Assembly (NCBI RefSeq): GCF_009754945.1 | Contig: NZ_WPIN01000005.1 | Span: 186,001 to 250,000 of the forward strand | Direction of reading: 5' to 3' | DNA: 64,000 bases | DNA from: Spirosoma arboris | Lineage (GTDB): Bacteria; Bacteroidota; Bacteroidia; Cytophagales; Spirosomataceae | Shown: piece after piece, positions 7,433-16,681 of the stretch | Layout: every line of letters begins with the position of its first letter | Numbering within the stretch: position 1 is the first letter of the stretch | The notes under the pieces: generated by a model | Told to the model about the DNA's origin: nothing | The model's database searches: none | The model's input: the letters and a program-made list of their open reading frames with translations, nothing else | Program-made: the position numbers and the translations under genes

Positions 7433-10252
7433 TCACGCTCCTACAGGCGATTTCCGGTATTCTGATGGCGTTTTCTTCGTATGCTGTTTAAAGAACGTCG
7501 TGAAGTAAGCCGCTGAATTAAAGCCTGTTTCGTCTGCAATTTCTGCGATAGGTTTGGTCGTCTCCTTAAGCAGGTATTTGGCACGTTTCAACCGGATTTC
7601 GGTTAGATAATCCATTACGTTCATTGCCAGCAGAGCCTGTACTTTTCGATACAACTGTACGCGCGAAAGTCCCATCTCGCGGCTTAATTTTTCGACGCCA
7701 AAGGCCGGATCAGTTAAGTTCTGCTCAATCAGTGCGGTTAGCTCGTTCAGGAATTTTTTCTCCTCCCGATTACCTGGCTGCGGGGAGAAATCAGATGCGA
7801 AGCGCTGTTGCCATTTCTGCCGGTTCGCCAGCGTGGTACGAAGTGTTTCCAGCAGATGCGTCGTATTGAAAGGCTTGGTTAGATAAACGTCAGCACCGGC
7901 GCGGGTTCCTTCAATCCGGCTTTCCAGTTGTCCATTGGCTGTCAGCAGCACCACTGGAATGTGCGATGTTCGTAAATCGGTTTTTATTCGCTGCGTCAAC
8001 GCCAACCCATCCATTGCATCGGAGGATTGTCCCGACAGCATAACATCGCTAATAATCAGGTCAGGAATAATTTCCAGTGCCCGTTCCCATCCCTGCTCGC
8101 CGGTACTTTCAGCGACGATCTCGTACTGACTGCCCAGACTAGCTGCCAGAAAGGTTCGAAGATCATCATTATCTTCAATAATCAGCAGTGTCCCAGCCCG
8201 TTTAGCGGCTAACGAACTGGATTTTGCAGGCTCTACTTCATCAGCTATCTCCGCTAGTAGATGATCCTGGAATAAGGTATTCCGGCTAGTTACACCAGCC
8301 ATTTCTTCCGCTGTCAGGTGTTGATTTCCCAACGGCAGCAAAATCGTAAATGTGGTTCCTTTGTCCTTCGTTGACTGTACGCGGATGCTACCCCGATGAA
8401 GTTGAATAAACTCCATCGACAATGCCAGCCCTACGCCTTTGGCCAGATTAAACGACTTGGTGCCACTATAAAATAAATCAAACGCGTGGGCCTGTTCGTC
8501 GGGAGTCATGCCTTGTCCGTTATCCTGAACTTGGATGCATAACTGATTATCAAGGCAATCCAGCTGAACGTGAATCAGACCTCCTCTCGGCGTGTATTTA
8601 AACGCATTCGACAACAGATTGAATAGGACCTTATCAAGTTTCTCCGCATCGAACCAGAGCGATTGAGTCGACAGACTTGTCAGCAACTGTAAATCAATTC
8701 GCTGTTTTTCAGCCTTTCGCCGAAAGTCCTGAACAATATCACGCACAAACGCAACGATGTCTTGTTCTGACGTTCGCAACCGTTGTTTCCCCGCGTCCGA
8801 TTTGCGAAGATCCAGCATCTGGTCGACCAGGCGCAGCAGTCGATAGGCATTTTTCTGCACTAACGACAGGTTGTTTCGAAGTTCGTATGGGCTAACATTC
8901 TTTTTGCTCAGCAAATCTTCGGTTGGTGTCAGAATCAAATTCAGGGGCGTATTGAATTCGTGCGAGATGTACGAGTAAAATCGCAGTTTTTCTTCCGTAG
9001 CCAGCCGAGCTTGCTGCGATACTCGTTCAATTTCATCTTTTTGCTCCCGAATCTCCCCATTCTGTTTTTCAAGCAATTGATAAGCTCCCTGTTTTGTCCG
9101 AAACAAATACAAAGCCCATCCGCCTAGTAAAATGGCTACAATCAGGCTGCCAAGGGTAAAATAGAGGGTATTTTTCTGGTATATATAGATCTGATTCAAC
9201 TCGCCAATCCGGTGGATTTGTTTCTCAATATCAGCCTGTTGCTCCATTATTTTATTGTTCTGGAGCTTCATAATCCGCACATTCGACGAATCGACGAGCG
9301 TGGTGGGTAATCGATTTTCGCGTTTGAACGCTTGCTTGTGCAGGATAGCCAGAGCCGTCCGAATAGCCTCTTTTCCACCCGTAGGATAGAGCACCGTAGC
9401 TTCCAGAATGCCTCGCTCTACGAGGTCAATGCCTTCATTTTTGCCCGGTAATCCGTCAACTCCGATAATCTTTACCCGTTTTTCAAGACCTAGCTGCTGA
9501 CATACTGCGTGCGCTTTCAGCGCTGTACGATCATTTTGTGCGAAAATAAGTTGAATAACTGGCTGGGCTTTGAGCACCTGAGTCAGTTCTCCTGCAAACG
9601 AACGCTTATCCCAATCCCCTGCCAACTTTTTCACCAGTCGAATGCCTGGATGGCGGTTAATCGCTTCAACAAAACCGCGATGCCGGTCAATATCGGCCGA
9701 TGAACCGGGCGACTCGCCTATTTCTACGACGTTACCGGCCCCCTTCAGGATCGTATTGGCATAAGCTCCGGCGGTTCGACCAACCTCAACGTTGTCGGCA
9801 CCCACATAAGCCATATACTGGTCGGAGGCTGTGCGTCGATCGAGGATAATAACCGGAATGCCTTGCTGGTAGGCTTTCTCAACGACGGGCGTAATAGGTC
9901 GGGCCGCATTCGGCGATACAATCAACAGATCGACCCGCTGATTGATAAGCTCCTGAATTTGTTCAACCTGCTTATCACTTTGGCCACCAGCATCTTTTAC
10001 CAGGAAATCAATGTCGGAGTAAAACGATAACTCCCGATTCATATCCGCCAGCATGGTTTTGCGCCAACTGTCGGTTTCAGTTCGCTGAGAAAAGCCAATT
10101 CGGTACGTCTTCGTTTGAGGAGACGTCTGACAGCCGATCAGCAATAATCCGATCAGAAAAACAAAGAGAAAACCGGTTCTCTTTATAATAGAAATATACT
10201 CGTTCTCTACCGGTAAACGAATGGTTATTAGCCAACGAAAAAAAGCATTCAT
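7433..10252 (-). CDS. Hybrid two-component sensor/regulator with periplasmic sugar-binding-protein domain
   Basis: About 939 residues from the ATG at 10252; a TTG 39 nt earlier is possible. Order: signal sequence with lipobox-like LLLIGC (Cys41), a LacI/RbsB-like periplasmic binding domain (about 50-330), a membrane helix (362-384), HisKA with phospho-acceptor His431 (YISHEFNTPL), HATPase (about 530-640), a receiver domain (689-802, phospho-Asp736 in IISDVML), and an AraC-type helix-turn-helix (837-935). This is the Bacteroides-style one-protein two-component system in which a binding-protein domain senses sugar directly, as in the fructose sensor BT1754. Probable targets are nearby catabolic genes, for example the convergent esterase. 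Confidence 0.93.
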   Translation of the reverse strand: MNAFFRWLITIRLPVENEYISIIKRTGFLFVFLIGLLLIGCQTSPQTKTYRIGFSQRTETDSWRKTMLADMNRELSFYSDIDFLVKDAGGQSDKQVEQIQELINQRVDLLIVSPNAARPITPVVEKAYQQGIPVIILDRRTASDQYMAYVGADNVEVGRTAGAYANTILKGAGNVVEIGESPGSSADIDRHRGFVEAINRHPGIRLVKKLAGDWDKRSFAGELTQVLKAQPVIQLIFAQNDRTALKAHAVCQQLGLEKRVKIIGVDGLPGKNEGIDLVERGILEATVLYPTGGKEAIRTALAILHKQAFKRENRLPTTLVDSSNVRIMKLQNNKIMEQQADIEKQIHRIGELNQIYIYQKNTLYFTLGSLIVAILLGGWALYLFRTKQGAYQLLEKQNGEIREQKDEIERVSQQARLATEEKLRFYSYISHEFNTPLNLILTPTEDLLSKKNVSPYELRNNLSLVQKNAYRLLRLVDQMLDLRKSDAGKQRLRTSEQDIVAFVRDIVQDFRRKAEKQRIDLQLLTSLSTQSLWFDAEKLDKVLFNLLSNAFKYTPRGGLIHVQLDCLDNQLCIQVQDNGQGMTPDEQAHAFDLFYSGTKSFNLAKGVGLALSMEFIQLHRGSIRVQSTKDKGTTFTILLPLGNQHLTAEEMAGVTSRNTLFQDHLLAEIADEVEPAKSSSLAAKRAGTLLIIEDNDDLRTFLAASLGSQYEIVAESTGEQGWERALEIIPDLIISDVMLSGQSSDAMDGLALTQRIKTDLRTSHIPVVLLTANGQLESRIEGTRAGADVYLTKPFNTTHLLETLRTTLANRQKWQQRFASDFSPQPGNREEKKFLNELTALIEQNLTDPAFGVEKLSREMGLSRVQLYRKVQALLAMNVMDYLTEIRLKRAKYLLKETTKPIAEIADETGFNSAAYFTTFFKQHTKKTPSEYRKSPVGA

Positions 10253-10564
10253 GAGGATAGTTGGCTCAAAAGAGGTATTGTCCAAAGACAATATATAAGA
10301 ATTTAAACATAAAGCCTAAAAAGTAAGATTTTCGTTACGCTACTGACACAAAGCAGAAGATTTACCCCAATAGAGTAACAAAAACCATGTTATTTCCCGA
10401 GGAATCACTTGCATAATTTGACTTTTCAATGAAAAATCGAATGCACTTTTTGTACTATACCAATAAAACTAAACTATTCTGGTCAACAATTATGTTATAT
10501 AGATGAGAAGGATAAGCTCATAGCAATTTCTTTTCAAGTTGATTATTAACAAATTAATAAAATT
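10253..10564. other. AT-rich intergenic region upstream of the hybrid kinase
   Basis: No gene is supported here. It contains a short dyad (ATTGTC-CAAA-GACAAT near 10278-10293) just before the hybrid kinase start and a long AT-rich stretch. It presumably holds the promoters of the kinase and of the small genes to the right, but I cannot point to a convincing TAnnTTTG box. Confidence 0.4.
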
Positions 10565-10741
10565 ATGAAATTCTCACACGCGCTGAAACATGAAAATAAA
10601 GCACAGGCGACGTGGATCAGTATTTGTACTTTTTCTCGTTTATTTATCCTTGGCTTTATTGACCGGAATGCACTGGCATTCGAAAGCTTAACTCGACTTT
10701 CGAGCCCATTTGGAGGTAATATCCGCTCCCGCATTTACTAA
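10565..10741 (+). CDS. Possible small protein of 58 residues, unknown
   Basis: An ATG after AAATTAATAAAATT opens a 58-codon frame (start MKFSHALKHENK, end GGNIRSRIY) ending 65 bp before the next small gene. It is basic and has one moderately hydrophobic stretch, but no recognisable domain. A frame of similar size is open on the opposite strand, so coding here is uncertain. Listed because it fills an otherwise empty gap. Confidence 0.25.
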   Translation: MKFSHALKHENKAQATWISICTFSRLFILGFIDRNALAFESLTRLSSPFGGNIRSRIY

Positions 10742-10806
10742 GTTATCAATCCTGCTGTTCTGGGTAAATCTGCCCGGACACGTTTAAACATATTAAAAGT
10801 ATCACC

Positions 10807-11034
10807 ATGACTGCCTTAGAAAAACAACTTATTAGCTTACAACAAAAGTTAGAACACCTGAATACAGAAGTTGCCACACTGATCGCCCTAACGTCCACCG
10901 AGAAAGCTATCGATACCCTGACGGATGTAAAAGCTAATCAAGCGGCTGGAACTGTAGCCGCTCATAGCAAAAAATCGTTGGTGGGAATCAATCGGTACCG
11001 TCAGCTACAGGCCAATAATGAGCTAGTTAGCTAA
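10807..11034 (+). CDS. Small coiled-coil protein, unknown function
   Basis: 75 residues. The first half has the heptad pattern of a coiled coil (ALEKQLISLQQKLEHLNTEV); the second half is alanine- and lysine-rich and ends NRYRQLQANNELVS. There is no signal peptide or membrane segment, so it is probably a small cytosolic, oligomeric protein. It lies 147 bp before maeB on the same strand. I do not recognise a family. The clean start, sensible composition and isolated position support a real gene. Confidence 0.55.
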   Translation: MTALEKQLISLQQKLEHLNTEVATLIALTSTEKAIDTLTDVKANQAAGTVAAHSKKSLVGINRYRQLQANNELVS

Positions 11035-11181
11035 AATTGATTGATCATAAAATCAGGAATTGCAAACCGTAAATGGTAGCTGGTTTGCCTAAAAAATAAG
11101 TTCGTGATGGAATTATCTCTGTGGTAATTAAGGAACTCTCCCTAAATTGCCAACAAAAAAAGATAATTCTAACACGAATTT

Positions 11182-13467
11182 ATGCAACAAAAGATACGTC
11201 GTGAAGATGCTCTTGAGTATCACGCCAAAGGCCGTCCCGGTAAACTTGAAGTCATTCCCACGAAAGATCACAGTACCCAGGCCGACCTTTCGTTGGCCTA
11301 TTCGCCGGGCGTAGCAGAGCCTTGTATGGCCATCTACGAAAACCGCGAAGACGTTTATAAATACACAGCGAAAGGCAATTTAGTAGCCGTTATCAGCAAC
11401 GGAACCGCTGTGCTGGGCCTGGGCGATATTGGTCCCGAAGCCAGCAAGCCCGTTATGGAAGGCAAAGGGCTATTGTTCAAGATTTACGCCGATATCGACG
11501 TATTCGATATTGAACTGGATACCAAAAACGTCGATGAGTTTGTCCGGATGGTGAAGATTCTGGAACCCACCTTTGGGGGGGTTAATCTGGAAGACATCAA
11601 AGCACCGGAATGCTTTGAAATTGAGGAACGACTCAAGGCGGACTTGAACATTCCCATCATGCACGACGACCAGCATGGTACGGCCATTATTTCGGCGGCT
11701 GCGCTGCTGAATGCCCTTGAAATCGTCGGCAAAAGCATTCAGGAAGTGAAAATTCTGGTCAATGGTGCGGGGGCGTCAGCTATTTCCTGTACTAAGTTGT
11801 ACGTATCACTCGGTGCGAATGTCGATAACATTGTTATGTGCGATAGCAAAGGCGTAATTCGTGCTGACCGTACTGACCTTGACGAGCGGAAAATCCTGTT
11901 TGCCACTTCCCGCGATCTGCATACACTCGAAGAAGCCTTCGTGGGCGCCGACGTATTTGTTGGTTTGTCGAAGGGCAACACGGTAAGTCAGGATATGGTC
12001 CGTTCGATGGCGGACAACCCGATTGTATTTGCCATGGCTAACCCCACCCCCGAAATCAGCTATGAGGATGCGCTGGCGGCTCGTCCTGACATCATTATGG
12101 CAACGGGTCGGTCAGATTACCCGAATCAGGTGAACAATGTATTGGGTTTCCCTTACATTTTTCGAGGTGCGCTCGATGTACGAGCTACCGAAATCAACGA
12201 AGCGATGAAACTGGCGGCTGTTCACGCCTTGGCCGACATGGCTAAAAAGCCCGTTCCTGATTTGGTCAACATGGCTTACGGAACGGATAATCTGATGTTT
12301 GGAAAGGGCTATATTATCCCCAAACCTGTTGATCCCCGCTTGCTCGAAACCGTTGCACCTGCCGTAGCAAAAGCCGCAATGGAATCGGGAGTAGCCAAGT
12401 ATCCCATTACTGATTGGGACGCTTACGAAAGTCAATTAGCCCGGCGGTTAGGTCAGGATACACGTATTTCGCGTGTCATCAATAACAAAGCCCGCACCAA
12501 TCCCAAGCGGGTCGTTTTTGCCGATGCCGAAAATTTGAAAGTACTCAAGGCCGCCCAACAGGTAAAAGACGCCGGCATTGCCTATCCAATTTTACTGGGA
12601 GAAAAAGGCCGAATTCAGGCTATGATTTCTCAAAATAATCTGGATTTGGGTGAAATTGTCATTATTGATCCACATGCCCCTGAGCAGCAGGCATTGATTG
12701 AGCAGTTTGGCGAATTATTCTATCAAAAGCGGTACCGCAAAGGAGTAAGCGCCACTGATGCCCGTAAGCGCATGTACTCGCGCACCTACTTCGGCGCGAT
12801 GATGGTTGAAACGGGCCAGGCCGATGCCTTGATTTCGGGACTTTCTCATAATTACCCCGATACGATTCGGCCCGCCTTACAGATTATCGGTAAAGAATCG
12901 GGAGTACAGAAAGTAGCGGGTATGTACATTCTGCTCACCAACCGTGGTCCCCTATTTTTCTCCGACACAACCGTCAATGTGAATCCCACTGCCGAGGAGA
13001 TTGTGGAGATTACCGAGCTGACTGCCCGTGCCGTCGAACGGTTCAATATCAAACCTCGAATTGCCCTGGTCACCTATTCCAACTTTGGTAGTGCCAAGGG
13101 GGAAGACGCCGATAAAATGCAGCAGGCGACGGAGATTCTCCAGCAAAAACACCCCGATATGGTAATAGACGGCTCTATGCAGGCGCACTTAGCGTTCAAT
13201 ACGGATTTACTTCGCCAGAATTACCCCCTGAGTAAACTGGTCGATGAAGGTGCTAACACGCTCATTTTCCCCAATTTATCGGCGGCCAACATTGCGTATA
13301 ACCTTATGCGTGAGGCTGCTGGTCCGCGATCGGTGGGGTTCGATGCCATTGGTCCGATTCTACTTGGTTTGCGGAAACCCGTGCACGTGCTACAGCTTGG
13401 CTCATCAGAACGCGAGATCGTCAACATGGTGGCCATTGCCGTAGTCGAAGCACAGGGCGTGAGTTAA
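11182..13467 (+). CDS. maeB: NADP-dependent malic enzyme, malic-PTA fusion form
   Basis: 761 residues, the size of MaeB. The N-terminal malic enzyme domain (about 1-420) carries YSPGVAEPC, the metal/substrate region MHDDQHGTA and the NAD(P) motif NGAGASAIS. The C-terminal phosphotransacetylase-like domain (about 430-761) includes SGLSHNYPDTIRPALQIIG; in this family it acts as a regulatory domain binding acetyl-CoA rather than as a working PTA. It converts malate to pyruvate with formation of NADPH and CO2 in the cytosol. A single-gene unit, closed by a 58-bp perfect palindrome. Confidence 0.96.
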   Translation: MQQKIRREDALEYHAKGRPGKLEVIPTKDHSTQADLSLAYSPGVAEPCMAIYENREDVYKYTAKGNLVAVISNGTAVLGLGDIGPEASKPVMEGKGLLFKIYADIDVFDIELDTKNVDEFVRMVKILEPTFGGVNLEDIKAPECFEIEERLKADLNIPIMHDDQHGTAIISAAALLNALEIVGKSIQEVKILVNGAGASAISCTKLYVSLGANVDNIVMCDSKGVIRADRTDLDERKILFATSRDLHTLEEAFVGADVFVGLSKGNTVSQDMVRSMADNPIVFAMANPTPEISYEDALAARPDIIMATGRSDYPNQVNNVLGFPYIFRGALDVRATEINEAMKLAAVHALADMAKKPVPDLVNMAYGTDNLMFGKGYIIPKPVDPRLLETVAPAVAKAAMESGVAKYPITDWDAYESQLARRLGQDTRISRVINNKARTNPKRVVFADAENLKVLKAAQQVKDAGIAYPILLGEKGRIQAMISQNNLDLGEIVIIDPHAPEQQALIEQFGELFYQKRYRKGVSATDARKRMYSRTYFGAMMVETGQADALISGLSHNYPDTIRPALQIIGKESGVQKVAGMYILLTNRGPLFFSDTTVNVNPTAEEIVEITELTARAVERFNIKPRIALVTYSNFGSAKGEDADKMQQATEILQQKHPDMVIDGSMQAHLAFNTDLLRQNYPLSKLVDEGANTLIFPNLSAANIAYNLMREAAGPRSVGFDAIGPILLGLRKPVHVLQLGSSEREIVNMVAIAVVEAQGVS

Positions 13468-13475
13468 CCTATTCT

Positions 13476-13533
13476 CATTCTCTCTATATGCCGCGAGCCG
13501 CACTAGTGCGGCTCGCGGCATATAGAGAGAATG
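13476..13533. terminator. 58-bp perfect palindrome between convergent genes
   Basis: The sequence reads the same on both strands from 13476 to 13533, with no loop and its centre in ACTAGT (between 13504 and 13505). It fills nearly all of the 70 bp between the maeB stop and the LuxR gene stop. In RNA it would give a very strong GC-rich hairpin in either direction, so a bidirectional terminator is likely, though neither side has a long T-tract. Confidence 0.8.
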
Positions 13534-13537
13534 TATA

Positions 13538-14383
13538 TTACAGCAGCCGGTATACTTTCAGGAAGTTTAACAAGTCTGTCGTATCGGCCATACCCATCTT
13601 CCGAATCATTTTCTGCCGATGCGTATTGACCGTGTGGACGCTAATGAATAGTTTTTCAGCAATTTGATCACTCGTCAGGCTCTGATTTAGCAGCTTCAGG
13701 ATTTCCACTTCGCGTTTGCTTAAGAGATCGAGGGGGCTGCACTGGTTAGTGTCATCGACTTCGAAAAGTAAATGCTCGGTTCCGTCCGTAAGATGAAGGT
13801 GCTGTTTGTCAATGCGTTTCACGTGAGAGATATCGGATACTAATGCCAGAAAGAACAGGATATTGCCCTGTTGATCTGTTTTGAGGACGATGCTTTCCTG
13901 GCATATTCGAGCAACACGCCCATCTTTACGAATCATGCGATAATCAAAAATAGCGCGAAACGATTTTATTTTCTCGGGAGGCAGCGCAGCTACATAAGCG
14001 TTGATCGACTTCGTCATTTCTTCAAGGCCCGGTTGATCGGCGAGCGGAATTTTAGCGATATAGGCTTCTACTCCTTCGTTAAAAAATAGCTCTTTGGGCC
14101 AGCCACATACGTTTTCGACATCACCTAAAATTAATGGATACTGCATACTGCTAACATCTTTTACGGCCAAAGCAGCCCCTTGCATCAGTAGCATCTGGTT
14201 TAACAAAGGGTTATGCTCGAGCATGTCGCTGATTTCGCCGACATCAGCAAACTCAATACCTGAATTCCAAGCCTTCTGGTAAGAGGAGAAACTAAACGGA
14301 GTTTGATTAAAGACACCCACTGGAATCGGATTAAACTGTGGATAAAGGACAATGTATTTTAAATAAGCTAGCTCATGACTCAA
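13538..14383 (-). CDS. PAS-LuxR transcriptional regulator, tandem copy 1
   Basis: 281 residues with a PAS-fold sensor (about 60-200; GWPKELFFNEG, KDGRVARICQES, LALVSDISHVK) and a LuxR-type helix-turn-helix (about 220-275; LLSKREVEILKLLNQSLTSDQIAEKLFISVHTVNTHRQ split over the domain). There is no receiver domain. The only start compatible with the N-terminus is a TTG at 14383, whose TTGA overlaps the stop of the upstream paralogue, implying translational coupling. The DNA encoding the helix-turn-helix is about nine-tenths identical to that of the neighbour while the sensors have diverged. The stimulus is unknown. Confidence 0.88.
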   Translation of the reverse strand: MSHELAYLKYIVLYPQFNPIPVGVFNQTPFSFSSYQKAWNSGIEFADVGEISDMLEHNPLLNQMLLMQGAALAVKDVSSMQYPLILGDVENVCGWPKELFFNEGVEAYIAKIPLADQPGLEEMTKSINAYVAALPPEKIKSFRAIFDYRMIRKDGRVARICQESIVLKTDQQGNILFFLALVSDISHVKRIDKQHLHLTDGTEHLLFEVDDTNQCSPLDLLSKREVEILKLLNQSLTSDQIAEKLFISVHTVNTHRQKMIRKMGMADTTDLLNFLKVYRLL

Positions 14384-15201
14384 ATCAGCCGGTATACTTT
14401 CAGGAAGTTTAACAGGTCTGTGGTATCGGTCATGCCCATCTTCCGAATCATTTTCTGTCGGTGCGTATTGACCGTATGGACGCTAATAAACAACTGCTCG
14501 GCAATTTGTTCGCTGGTCAGGTTCTGACTCAGTAACTGGGCAATTTGCACCTCTCGCTTACTAAGCATGTCGAGCTGTGTGCATTGGTTGGTTTCGTTAT
14601 CAATAACATACAACCGTTTCTCAGCTCCATTTAAAAAGCAGAAATGCTGTGTACCCTCTTTATTAAGATGAGAGATATCGGACACCAATGCCAGCGAGTA
14701 AATTATTCGGCCTTCGGCATCGGCTTTTAAGGTGATGTTTTCTTGAATTATTCGTACCTGATGACCGTCTTTGTGGGTGAGTTTGTAGTCATACAGCATT
14801 CGCATTTGTTGAAGCTCCGATTGACTGATCGTACCAACATAATCCGTAATATATTTCGAAATAAGGACAAACCCCTGTTGGTCGGCAGGCAGAAACGTCG
14901 ACAAATAAAACGCAATTCCTCCATCAAAATAGTCGTCTTTACTCCAGCCCAGTAAGTTTTCCAGATCTCCCCAAATACCTAGATACTGGAACGTACTGAT
15001 ATCTACTATTGCCAATGCAGTTCCCTGAAGCAGTAACGTTTCATGTAGCAAGGGATTGGCCTGAATTAGCGTTTCAATTTCCGCGATGTTCGGTTTGAGC
15101 AAATCAGAGTGCCATATTTTTCTGATGGAGGAAAAATCGTAGTTATCATCATACATACTCCTATAGGTTAGGTGTGAATTGGTGACAAAAATACTGATCA
15201 T
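14380..15201 (-). CDS. PAS-LuxR transcriptional regulator, tandem copy 2
   Basis: 273 residues, first gene of a two-gene operon with its paralogue. PAS region about 50-190 (GWSKDDYFDGGIAFY, HKDGHQVRIIQEN, LALVSDISHLN) and LuxR helix-turn-helix about 210-268. Two starts are possible: ATG at 15201, or ATG at 15156 (MYDDNYDF). A 20-bp palindrome at 15190-15209 surrounds the first ATG, which would be natural for an operator or leader element if the true start is 15156. Two paired sensors with near-identical DNA-binding domains could form heterodimers or read the same sites in response to different signals. Confidence 0.88.
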   Translation of the reverse strand: MISIFVTNSHLTYRSMYDDNYDFSSIRKIWHSDLLKPNIAEIETLIQANPLLHETLLLQGTALAIVDISTFQYLGIWGDLENLLGWSKDDYFDGGIAFYLSTFLPADQQGFVLISKYITDYVGTISQSELQQMRMLYDYKLTHKDGHQVRIIQENITLKADAEGRIIYSLALVSDISHLNKEGTQHFCFLNGAEKRLYVIDNETNQCTQLDMLSKREVQIAQLLSQNLTSEQIAEQLFISVHTVNTHRQKMIRKMGMTDTTDLLNFLKVYRLI

Positions 15202-15209
15202 TCAGTATT
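15190..15209. promoter_or_regulatory. Palindrome around the first start codon of the PAS-LuxR operon
   Basis: AATACTGA-TCAT-TCAGTATT, perfect 8-bp arms. The minus-strand ATG at 15201-15199 lies in the 4-nt centre. A probable operator or 5' leader element for autoregulation. Confidence 0.5.
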
Positions 15210-15425
15210 GAATGCATGGCAACATGATGCGTTCCTTTGTAAAAAGAAGAAAATCCTATAGTGTCAGCGCAGCTACCTCCATCAATCATAAATTTCTATC
15301 CACACCTTTCTCATTTTTCTATTAATGCAACACAATACCCAACGGTTCTTGATTAAGGCATCAGTTGGCGCCCATGTGTGTCAATTGCGCTAAAACTCAG
15401 GCCAGGTTGCCTTTCCCTAATTCCT

Positions 15426-15471
15426 AACTGCCGTTCACTCAAAGGTTCGTCCTTTCCGTTGAACGGCAGTT
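15426..15471 (+). promoter_or_regulatory. Stem-loop upstream of the lipocalin-like gene
   Basis: AACTGCCGTTCA at 15426-15437 pairs perfectly with 15460-15471; an inner AAAGG/CCTTT pair may extend the structure. It ends 36 nt before the ATG at 15508. The rest of the 306-bp gap (15202-15507) shows no gene. It could be a 5' leader structure or a dispersed repeat. Confidence 0.5.
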
Positions 15472-15507
15472 TAGTTTGCGGGCCTAAACAAACAAATACT
15501 TCGTTTT

Positions 15508-15978
15508 ATGCTTCGCTCATTCATTTTCACTACACTGATTACACTTATTGGAACAGCTTTCCGTCCGGCCCTTTCACCGACATTCGACAGTATATCTGGC
15601 ACCTGGAAACGCACTGGTATGTCACTTGTGGAAGCCACAGGCAAAACCACTGATATGATGGCTGTCATGAATAATGCCATGCCCTGCTCAAAAGATATTA
15701 CGTACACGTTCATCAGTGATGGTCAAATGAAAACGGCCGTTCCTGACGCTTGTGGAGCGATGAAAAAAACAATAGAAGACATGAATGTTAACGGTCATTG
15801 GTCAATTAGTGGCCAGAAAGTGACCGTTACAACAACGATGAAGGGCATTCCTCCGGCTACGTATGAGGTCAGTTTTCAGGGCAATACAATGACCTGGGTA
15901 TTTAATTTTAGTGATAATCCCAAAGCCCCAAACCCGACAAAAGCCAAACGGATGACCATCGTGTACCAGCGGGTTTAA
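15508..15978 (+). CDS. Exported lipocalin-like domain protein
   Basis: 156 residues with a signal peptide (residues 1-20). The mature part is beta-rich and opens ISGTWKRTGMSL, a pattern seen in Bacteroidota proteins annotated as lipocalin-like; it ends MTIVYQRV, the closing strand usual for the fold. It contains two cysteines (CSKD, DACG) that could form a disulphide in the periplasm. A ligand-binding role is inferred from the fold only. Followed by an intrinsic terminator. Confidence 0.68.
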   Translation: MLRSFIFTTLITLIGTAFRPALSPTFDSISGTWKRTGMSLVEATGKTTDMMAVMNNAMPCSKDITYTFISDGQMKTAVPDACGAMKKTIEDMNVNGHWSISGQKVTVTTTMKGIPPATYEVSFQGNTMTWVFNFSDNPKAPNPTKAKRMTIVYQRV

Positions 15979-16017
15979 ATCGTATAATTCAGCGGGTAGC
16001 CTGTCAGGCAACTCTCC

Positions 16018-16068
16018 AAACAGGGAGAAGAAAGATGACATTAGTCTCTTTTTTCTCCCTGTTTTTTT
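16018..16068 (+). terminator. Intrinsic terminator of the lipocalin-like gene
   Basis: AAACAGGGAGAA at 16018-16029 pairs with TTCTCCCTGTTT at 16053-16064 and is followed by further T residues to 16068. It is a classic hairpin plus T-tract, about 40 bp after the stop. Confidence 0.85.
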
Positions 16069-16187
16069 GCCGGCACGCAATCTGGTTTGACTTAAATACC
16101 GGTAGGTTCAACATAGCGGTTTCCTTAAATTATCCCTATCTTAACAGCTCAAATCCAATCCCTAAACCCCTGAAAATAAGCTTACTT

Positions 16188-16676
16188 ATGCAAACTGATT
16201 CGCCGTCTATCAATCAATCTGTTCGTACTATTATCAAGGCCGGTTTGGTAGCCGGTCTTCTAGACGCCATTGCTGCTATGACAATGACTATAATCAGAGG
16301 AGGGAAAGATCCATCTGCTGTTTGGCGGTACGTAGCCAGCGGAGTTTTTGGTCAGGAAGCCCTGACCGGTGGCGTACCTATGGTTCTCTGGGGCCTGGCT
16401 TTTCATTTTTTTATCGCCTTGGCATTCGCAGCATTTTATTACCTGATTTACCCGAAGCTACACCGATTCATCGGCAGTCCGGTTACCATTGGTTTACTCT
16501 ACGGCATTCTGATTTGGCTGGTAATGAACCGAATTGTACTTCCTTTAAGTAATATACCTCCACCTCCTCAACCATTCGACCCGGTCAGAGCTGCCATAAG
16601 CATGGCGATTATAATGGTCATGGTTGGCTTGCCCATTTCACTTATTGTGAACAGACATTATTCGAGCCGACGGTGA
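16188..16676 (+). CDS. Small four-helix membrane protein (YagU/DUF1440-like), paralogue A
   Basis: 162 residues from the ATG at 16188; earlier in-frame codons lie in the terminator region. Four hydrophobic segments are visible (about 18-35, 60-85, 98-118, 130-152). Conserved stretches include MVLWGLAFHFFIALAF and YGILIWLVMNRIVLPLS. The same pattern recurs in the protein at 41423-41869, so they are paralogues. The topology resembles YagU/DUF1440 inner-membrane proteins of unknown function. It ends 5 bp from the convergent rodA stop. The family label is tentative. Confidence 0.75.
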   Translation: MQTDSPSINQSVRTIIKAGLVAGLLDAIAAMTMTIIRGGKDPSAVWRYVASGVFGQEALTGGVPMVLWGLAFHFFIALAFAAFYYLIYPKLHRFIGSPVTIGLLYGILIWLVMNRIVLPLSNIPPPPQPFDPVRAAISMAIIMVMVGLPISLIVNRHYSSRR

Positions 16677-16681
16677 GCAAT

